Origin: Hyphomicrobiales bacterium
Lineage (GTDB): Bacteria; Pseudomonadota; Alphaproteobacteria; Rhizobiales; Beijerinckiaceae
Reading direction: 5' to 3'
Assembly (NCBI GenBank): GCA_015655535.1
Contig: JAATEW010000130.1
Span: 1 to 5,074 of the forward strand
Length of the DNA stretch: 5,074 nt
A program made the position numbers and the translations under genes. The notes under the pieces are model-generated. The model was not told where the DNA came from, ran no database searches, and worked only from the letters and a program-made list of their open reading frames with translations. Below, piece after piece: positions 1-3,605 of this stretch. The first letter of the stretch is position 1. Each line of letters starts with the position of its first letter.

Positions 1-10
1 CAAACATATG

Positions 11-107
11 ACTTTGGATTATCCAACTCGGGATTACCCAACTTGGGCCTGCCCAAGTTGGGTTTTTTGAAAGGTTCAAGTTGGGCAAGCCCGACGTGAG
101 CTAACCC
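11..107. repeat. Degenerate 15-bp tandem array of mini-hairpins
   Basis: Units of about 15 bp follow one another. Each has a short GG(G/A)-N-CC hairpin core and an AACTT/AAGTT-type spacer. Cores visible directly are GGATTATCC (16-24), GGGATTACCC (30-39), GGGCCTGCCC (45-54) and GGGCAAGCCC (83-92). Spacers are AACTC (25-29), AACTT (40-44), AAGTT (55-59) and AAGTT (78-82). One unit, about 55-77, is expanded to 23 bp and holds the T-run. Because 15 is a multiple of 3, the array reads as open pentapeptide repeats on both strands, for example GLPNL-GLPKL on plus, ending in TGA at 97-99. That pattern could be mistaken for a coding sequence. I favour a non-coding extragenic repeat, although the C-terminal tail of a gene entering from the left cannot be excluded. 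Confidence 0.6.
36..68 (+). terminator. Probable intrinsic terminator within the repeat array
   Basis: ACCCAACTTGGGC (36-48) is a perfect inverted match to GCCCAAGTTGGGT (51-63), giving an 11-12 bp stem with a 2-4 nt loop, followed directly by TTTTTT (63-68). Stem plus T-run reads correctly only on the plus strand. It would therefore end transcription of a plus-strand gene to the left of the window. The caveat is that it is built from the 15-bp repeat units, so the terminator shape may be a by-product of the repeat. Confidence 0.45.
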
Positions 108-170
108 AAAAGCATCATGACCAGATGCGCAAGCCGATCGGGCACAAGTACCGTCGAAAGGCCGATCTTT

Positions 171-208
171 AAAAAAAGCGCCAAGCTTTGAAATCAGATC
201 AAGCGCGC
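171..208 (-). terminator. Weak candidate terminator downstream of the histone-like gene
   Basis: On the minus strand an imperfect stem is followed by seven T (177-171). The stem pairs GCGC with GCGC (205-208 with 178-181) and AAGC with GCTT (201-204 with 185-188), with a 3-nt bulge and a 12-nt loop. It lies about 150 bp past the stop codon of the lysine-rich gene, so it could end that transcript. The stem is weak and the assignment tentative. Confidence 0.3.
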
Positions 209-357
209 AAAAAGCGGAAATGCCTCACTCGCCTGCCCGATCCGGCATGAGCCCGATCAAGCCCGGCGAGGAGGCGAGGCGACCGGCGATCCCGAATGAT
301 CCGCAAGCTCTGCGGCAACGGCGATCTCCGATCGTCTCTTCCTTGTCTTCCGCGAAT

Positions 358-699
358 TCAAGCCGACTCCGGCACAACCGGTGCTGGGGCCTTCGGCTTA
401 CGGGTCGACTTGCGGACGGCCTTTTTCGCCGGCGCCTTGCGGGCGGACGACTTCTTCACAGCGGACTTCTTCACAGCGGACTTCTTCACAGCAGACTTTT
501 TGGCTGCGCTCTTTTTCGCTGCCGTCTTCTTTGTAGCCGACTTTTTGGTCGCCGACTTCTTGGTCGCAGCCTTCTTCGTGGCCGTCTTCTTCACGGCGGC
601 GATTTTCTTCGTCGCTGTCTTGCGAACGGCTTTCTTGGCCGTGCTCTTCTTAGCCGCGGTCTTCTTCGCGGGCTTACGCTTGGTGGTTGCCTTCACCAT
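358..699 (-). CDS. Lysine-rich histone H1-like DNA-binding protein
   Basis: This encodes a 113-residue protein, about one third lysine, with no aspartate and a single glutamate near the C-terminus. Lysine pairs recur almost every five residues. From residue 39 to 83 nine pentapeptides of the type [TSA]-A-[TAV]-K-K run in unbroken register, and a proline-rich tail (PKAPAPVVPESA) ends the chain. This composition matches bacterial histone H1-like proteins (the H1 C-terminal-domain, AlgP and Bordetella BpH1 style), which bind and compact DNA through charge. A nucleoid role is inferred. The ATG at 699 is supported by AAAGGGG (713-707), 7 nt upstream. No fold, signal peptide or membrane segment is visible, and the chain is probably disordered. 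It is a single-gene unit, about 800 bp from gatB. The opposite strand reads as open phenylalanine/leucine-rich frames only because of the repeat. Confidence 0.85.
   Translation of the reverse strand: MVKATTKRKPAKKTAAKKSTAKKAVRKTATKKIAAVKKTATKKAATKKSATKKSATKKTAAKKSAAKKSAVKKSAVKKSAVKKSSARKAPAKKAVRKSTRKPKAPAPVVPESA
451..495 (-). repeat. Three tandem 15-bp copies inside the histone-like gene
   Basis: CTTCTTCACAGCGGA (plus-strand view) occurs at 451-465 and 466-480, and at 481-495 with one substitution. The copies encode SAVKK three times (residues 69-83). Such near-identity points to recent slippage or duplication, so the gene can change length in steps of five residues without losing frame. Confidence 0.9.
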
Positions 700-1013
700 C
701 TTTAGTCCCCTTTGCTATTTCGTCAGCCGCATCTTTGTGCCGACAAGAGGCCTAAGTAGCGTAGCGTGGTTAATCAGTCGTGCAAGTAGTGCTTTATCAA
801 TTAGCGTCGAATCCTGGTCTTTCGATGCTTGATATAGGCGCTCGAACGACCTTCGAACATCACTCTTCATTGTCCAAAGACCGTCTCATCTAGGGCTATA
901 TCGCGCATTGATTCCGATCCAATGGATGCAAGGTAAAAGCATGCCTTCAATGTATCGAAGATCGCTTGCGAAGCACATCGCATAGGCCTTGATCAAGTTC
1001 TTTCTCACATTTG

Positions 1014-1044
1014 AAAACAATTGTTTTTGCACAATAAAATTGTG
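1014..1044. promoter_or_regulatory. Two adjacent AT-rich palindromes, possible operator
   Basis: AAAACAATTGTTTT (1014-1027) is a perfect 14-bp palindrome. Two bases later CACAAT-AAA-ATTGTG (1030-1044) is a perfect 6-bp inverted repeat with a 3-bp spacer. Both contain the half-site ACAAT/ATTGT, so they look like two related dyads for a dimeric regulator. They sit about 320 bp upstream of the histone-like start. No downstream T-run arrangement makes a convincing terminator. The regulator is unknown. Confidence 0.3.
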
Positions 1045-1210
1045 TTTCGATGCGACGCGCAAAGGCTTGAATGAGGCCGGCATTAACTGCATGCGAAGCC
1101 ATCGCAAAACGTCCCGCTTGATGATGATCGGCGCAAGATCAAGCCATGTTGAGGCGCCGTTTCGATGCGTAATCGAGCCATCAAATGCAACGCTCGACAA
1201 GCGTCCGAAC

Positions 1211-1257
1211 GCGGCCGTAAAGGCCGCAAAAATTTTTCATGTGGGAAATAAAAAAAA
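1211..1257. other. GC hairpin followed by A/T tracts
   Basis: GCGGCC (1211-1216) and GGCCGC (1222-1227) form a 6-bp stem with a GTAAA loop. AAAAATTTTT (1228-1237) follows and then an eight-A run (1250-1257). The tract spacing suggests bent DNA, or on the plus strand a weak terminator. The T-run begins five bases after the stem, which is poor for an intrinsic terminator, so no function is assigned. Confidence 0.3.
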
Positions 1258-1455
1258 TGCTGTTCGAGCGGCATCGAGCACGCTTCATCGCGCAAAAATG
1301 AGCAAATCAAGCGAATCGCTTTGTGATTCGGAGCGCCGATTTCGTGCCCGATCGAGCGCGAAGAGGCACGGAATTTTGCCGATGCACGGATCTCGCAGTC
1401 GTTCCAAGAGCCGGCTGAAGAGCCGCTTAGGACTTTCGGCAGCGTCGATATGAAG

Positions 1456-1475
1456 GCGCGATGGGCCCATCGCGC
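1456..1475. terminator. Perfect 20-bp palindrome just past gatB, possible terminator hairpin
   Basis: GCGCGATGGGCCCATCGCGC is a perfect 20-bp palindrome whose near edge is 30 bp beyond the gatB stop codon. As RNA on the minus strand it gives an 8-bp stem with a 4-nt loop. No T-run follows (the sequence continues CTTCATAT), so it would be a non-canonical terminator or a 3'-end stabilising hairpin. The strand is not decided because the sequence is symmetric. Confidence 0.4.
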
Positions 1476-1505
1476 GAGCGATGGACCCAGCGAAATGCTC
1501 GAATG

Positions 1506-2993
1506 TCAGATGCCGAGTTTAGCTTTCAGGAGATCGTTGACGGCCTGCGGATTGGCTTTGCCGCCAGTCTGTTTCATGACCTGGCCGACGAACCAGCCGA
1601 GCATGGAAGGCTTGGCTTTCGCCTGCGCGACCTTATCCGGATTGGCAGCGATGATCTGATCGACCGCCACCTCAATGGCGCCCAGATCGGTCACCTGCCG
1701 CATGCCGCGCGCTTCGACAAGCGCCGCCGGATCGGCGCCTTTCTCCTCGGAGATAATGAGCGCCAGCACATCCTTGGCGATCTTGCCGGAGATCGTGCCG
1801 TCGGAAATGAGATCAACGATGCCCGCGATCTGCGCCGGGGTGATATGGGTCTGATAGAGTGGCACGCCGATCGAATTGGCGTAAGCCGCGACGTCGCCCA
1901 AGATCCAATTGGCGACGGCCTTGGCGTCGCGCGCCTTGCCGCCATGCTTAACGGTTGCCTCGTAGAAATCCGCCGTCTCGCGATCCGCGACGAGCACGCC
2001 GGCGTCATAGGCGGGCAGCCCATAGTCCGCCATGAAGCGCGCTTTCTTGGCGTCCGGCAGCTCCGGCAGATCGGCGGCCAAGGCATCGACATAGGCCTGA
2101 TCGAATTCGAGCGGCAGAAGATCGGGATCGGGAAAATAGCGATAGTCATGCGCTTCTTCCTTGGAGCGCATGGACCGCGTCTCGCCCTTGCCCGGATCGA
2201 AGAGCCGCGTCTCCTGGTCGATCTTGCCACCGTCTTCCAAAATGCCGATCTGGCGGCGCGCCTCGACCTCGATCGCCTGGCCGATGAAGCGGATCGAATT
2301 CACGTTCTTGATTTCGCAGCGCGTGCCGAAGGGCTCGCCCGGCCGCCGCACCGAGACATTCACGTCGGCGCGCAAACTGCCCTGCTCCATATTGCCGTCG
2401 CAGGTGCCGAGATAGCGCAGGATCGTGCGCAGCTTGGTGACATAGGCCCGGGCCTGCTCGGACGAGCGCATGTCGGGCTTCGACACGATCTCCATCAAGG
2501 CCACGCCAGACCGGTTGAGATCGACGAAAGATTCCGTCGCCGACTGGTCGTGGAGCGATTTGCCGGCGTCCTGCTCAAGGTGCAGGCGCTCGATCCCAAC
2601 CTCGATCTGCTCGGTCGGCGAAACATCGACGATGACGATGCCTTCGCCCACGATCGGGGTCTTGTACTGAAATATCTGATAGCCCTGCGGCAGGTCGGGA
2701 TAGAAATAATTTTTGCGATCGAAGGTCGAACGCAGATTGATATGCGCCTTCAGGCCGAGGCCGGAACGCACCGCCTGCGCCACGCATTCCTCATTGATCA
2801 CGGGCAGCATGCCGGGCATGGCCGCGTCAACCAGCGAAACGTTGCTGTTTGGATCATTGCCGAAGGTCGTCGAGGCGCCGGAAAAGAGTTTCGAGCGCGA
2901 GGTCACCTGGGCATGGGTCTCGATGCCGACGATGACTTCCCAATCGCCGGTCGCGCCCTTGATGAGGTTTGACGGTTTGACGTGTGTGTTCAT
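1506..2993 (-). CDS. gatB: Aspartyl/glutamyl-tRNA(Asn/Gln) amidotransferase subunit B
   Basis: GatB is the kinase and tRNA-binding subunit of cytoplasmic GatCAB. It uses ATP to activate the side-chain carboxylate of Glu-tRNA(Gln) and/or Asp-tRNA(Asn), then transfers ammonia channelled from GatA. The 495-residue length fits alphaproteobacterial GatB. Visible motifs are GIETHAQV near residues 23-30, YFYPDLPQGYQI (96-107), HLEQDAGKSLHD (138-149), the family signature around VDLNRSGVALMEI (157-169), GSLRADVNVSVR (205-216), KNVNSIRF (229-236) and YRYFPDPDLLPL (284-295), which closes the catalytic half. A helical linker follows, then a YqeY-like tail ending in VGQVMKQTGGKANP and NDLLKAKLGI. The ATG at 2993 has TAGGGA (3007-3002) 8 nt upstream, and TAG there is also the stop codon of the gene before it, so translation is probably coupled. 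It appears complete, with no missing key motif. Confidence 0.97.
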   Translation of the reverse strand: MNTHVKPSNLIKGATGDWEVIVGIETHAQVTSRSKLFSGASTTFGNDPNSNVSLVDAAMPGMLPVINEECVAQAVRSGLGLKAHINLRSTFDRKNYFYPDLPQGYQIFQYKTPIVGEGIVIVDVSPTEQIEVGIERLHLEQDAGKSLHDQSATESFVDLNRSGVALMEIVSKPDMRSSEQARAYVTKLRTILRYLGTCDGNMEQGSLRADVNVSVRRPGEPFGTRCEIKNVNSIRFIGQAIEVEARRQIGILEDGGKIDQETRLFDPGKGETRSMRSKEEAHDYRYFPDPDLLPLEFDQAYVDALAADLPELPDAKKARFMADYGLPAYDAGVLVADRETADFYEATVKHGGKARDAKAVANWILGDVAAYANSIGVPLYQTHITPAQIAGIVDLISDGTISGKIAKDVLALIISEEKGADPAALVEARGMRQVTDLGAIEVAVDQIIAANPDKVAQAKAKPSMLGWFVGQVMKQTGGKANPQAVNDLLKAKLGI

Positions 2994-3001
2994 CGATGCA
3001 A

Positions 3002-3007
3002 TCCCTA
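3002..3007 (-). promoter_or_regulatory. gatB ribosome binding site overlapping the DUF559 stop codon
   Basis: On the minus strand TAGGGA (3007-3002) contains both the TAG stop of the DUF559 gene and the GGGA core of the gatB Shine-Dalgarno sequence, with an 8-nt spacer to ATG at 2993. Ribosomes ending the upstream gene would sit on the gatB initiation region, which suggests translational coupling. Confidence 0.6.
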
Positions 3008-3400
3008 ACAGTCCATAACCCCACCCGTCAGCTTCGCTGACACCCTCCCCTGGAGGGGAGGGATACGCGCCCGGGCTTCGTGGTAGATGGTTTCAACGAC
3101 CCCATCCAAATTTTCATTCACTTCATTATTCCAGAACCGGAGCACTTTGAAGCCCGCAGTTGCGAGCCGCAGATCACGCTCCGCGTCCCTTCGCAAATGA
3201 CCTTCTTCACCATGCTGCGCACCGTCGATCTCGACGACCACCTTTGATTTCAGACAGGCAAAATCGACGATATAGCCTTCGCGTGGCACTTGCCGCCGAA
3301 AATGCAGGCCCTGATCTTTCAAAGCGCGCAGATGGACCCATAGCTTCACCTCCTGCGGCGTCATCCTCTTGCGCAGGACCCGGGCGATCTCGTTCGCCAT
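3005..3400 (-). CDS. DUF559 (Vsr-like, PD-(D/E)XK-type) endonuclease-domain protein
   Basis: This 131-residue protein has the DUF559 pattern: an N-terminal helix LRKRMTPQEVKLWVHLRALK (9-28), FRRQVPREGYIVDF (34-47), the core VVVEIDGAQH (54-63), a conserved RRDAERD stretch (70-76) and FKVLRFWNNEV (84-94). D46, E57, D59 and H63 are the likely active-site candidates. DUF559 is related to very-short-patch-repair and restriction-type nucleases; its biological role is not established. I chose ATG 3400 because GAGGAAG (3409-3403) lies just upstream and family similarity begins there. The frame stays open to 3538, but those 46 extra codons mostly translate a palindromic repeat. Residues about 113-128 are likewise read from another repeat copy, so the native C-terminus was probably shorter. 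It sits between gatA and gatB but has no evident part in tRNA amidation, so it is probably an insertion. Confidence 0.85.
   Translation of the reverse strand: MANEIARVLRKRMTPQEVKLWVHLRALKDQGLHFRRQVPREGYIVDFACLKSKVVVEIDGAQHGEEGHLRRDAERDLRLATAGFKVLRFWNNEVNENLDGVVETIYHEARARIPPLQGRVSAKLTGGVMDC
3019..3063. repeat. Extragenic palindromic repeat, copy A
   Basis: CCCCACCC (3019-3026) is followed by hairpin GTCAGC-TTC-GCTGAC (3027-3041). A second hairpin then pairs CCCTCCCC (3043-3050) with GGGGAGGG (3055-3062) around a TGGA loop. The copy lies across the 3' end of the DUF559 gene and immediately upstream of gatB, so it forms structured RNA in the gatB leader. Its architecture is shared with the two copies upstream of the DUF559 gene. 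Confidence 0.85.
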
Positions 3401-3402
3401 TA

Positions 3403-3409
3403 CTTCCTC
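3403..3409 (-). promoter_or_regulatory. Ribosome binding site that fixes the DUF559 start
   Basis: GAGGAAG on the minus strand (3409-3403) lies just before ATG at 3400, with a spacer of about 4-5 nt from the GAGG(A) core. No comparable site precedes the earlier in-frame start at 3538, and the protein family begins at this ATG, so 3400 is preferred. Confidence 0.65.
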
Positions 3410-3469
3410 ATATAGGCAATCCTTACACCTCAGAAAGACTATCAGTTTTCCTGGATCTGGGAGCGCTAA

Positions 3470-3516
3470 TCCCTCCCCTGAAGGTGAGGGTGGCTTGCGA
3501 AGCCAGCCGGGTGGGG
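3470..3516. repeat. Extragenic palindromic repeat, copy B (inverted relative to A)
   Basis: Read on plus, CCCTCCCCT (3471-3479) pairs with AGGTGAGGG (3482-3490) with one mismatch. Hairpin TGGCTT-GCG-AAGCCA (3491-3505) follows, and the copy ends in GGGTGGGG (3509-3516). This is the reverse-complement order of copy A. A and B therefore form an inverted pair around the DUF559 gene. Confidence 0.85.
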
Positions 3517-3537
3517 TCGAAGATGGCTGAAGTAACA

Positions 3538-3592
3538 CCCCATCCGCCCTGCTTCGCAGGGCACTTTCCCCTTTCAGGGGAAGGATTAGCGC
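3538..3592. repeat. Extragenic palindromic repeat, copy C
   Basis: CCCCATCC (3538-3545) is followed by hairpin GCCCTGC-TTC-GCAGGGC (3546-3562), then TTCCCCT-TTC-AGGGGAA (3566-3582), then GGATTAGCGC (3583-3592). It is oriented like A and opposite to B. It begins 13 nt after the gatA stop codon, so it is transcribed directly after gatA and may cause attenuation or protect the 3' end. Confidence 0.85.
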
Positions 3593-3605
3593 CTACCTGC
3601 TCGTA

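Larger units (their letters stand above)
1..357. other. Left-edge intergenic stretch
   Basis: Apart from the 15-bp mini-hairpin array and the two terminator candidates listed separately, I see no gene here. Between about 210 and 357 the sequence is GC-rich with many GATC/CGATC words and no convincing start site or protein family. One minus-strand frame is free of stops from 224 to the left edge, but it has no plausible start codon before the repeat array. Confidence 0.5.
706..1505. other. 800-bp stretch with no supportable gene
   Basis: This lies between the 3' end of gatB and the 5' end of the histone-like gene. Its base composition is visibly more A+T-rich than the flanking genes, with A- and T-tracts near 1228-1257. 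Short open frames exist on both strands (for example about 100 codons at 1200-886 on minus and about 150 codons at 989-1453 on plus). They start with TTG, lack clear ribosome binding sites, overlap one another and resemble no family I know. The part next to 720 must hold the histone-like promoter. The minus strand offers only weak sigma70-like matches there, such as TTGCAC (786-781) with TACGCT 16 nt downstream. Palindromes at 1014-1044, 1211-1227 and 1456-1475 are listed separately. An unrecognised small RNA or a decayed gene is possible. Confidence 0.5.
3463..3592. repeat. 130-bp composite element: head-to-head repeats B and C with 20-bp terminal inverted repeats
   Basis: The outer ends match as inverted repeats at 19 of 20 positions: 3463-3482, beginning GCGCTAATCC, against 3573-3592, ending GGATTAGCGC. 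Inside, B and C point toward each other, separated by 3517-3537. The whole could fold as one long branched hairpin, like the BIME type of paired REP sequences in enterobacteria. It fills most of the gap between gatA and the DUF559 gene. Confidence 0.75.

Noticed and set aside
73..92. GGTTCAAGTT resembling a tRNA T-loop
   Set aside because: No acceptor, D or anticodon stems can be built around it; it is part of the 15-bp repeat.
1..224. Minus-strand frame without stops running off the left edge
   Set aside because: It has no plausible start codon before the 15-bp array, and the array itself is open in several frames because its period is a multiple of three.
220..832. Two plus-strand frames rich in phenylalanine/alanine and leucine/arginine repeats
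   Set aside because: They are mirror images of the lysine pentapeptide repeats of the histone-like gene on the other strand, which has a good ribosome binding site and a known composition.
886..1200. Minus-strand frame of 104 codons
   Set aside because: It has a TTG start, no ribosome binding site and no family resemblance, and it covers the palindromes at 1014-1044.
1257..1301. Possible 14-codon peptide beginning after the A-run
   Set aside because: It has a very weak ribosome binding site and no context such as an attenuator or a downstream gene to make it a leader peptide.
989..1453. Plus-strand frame of about 150 codons in the gene-free region
   Set aside because: It has a TTG start without a clear Shine-Dalgarno sequence, a Ser/Arg/Lys-rich unstructured composition and no recognisable domain, and it overlaps other weak frames. 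It was not strong enough to annotate.
1461..2972. Plus-strand open frame of about 500 codons opposite gatB
   Set aside because: It is antisense to a clear, complete gatB. The frame is open because of codon bias in GC-rich coding DNA, and its residues resemble no family.
3019..3592. CRISPR array
   Set aside because: There are only three diverged repeats in mixed orientation with a gene between them and no regular spacers.
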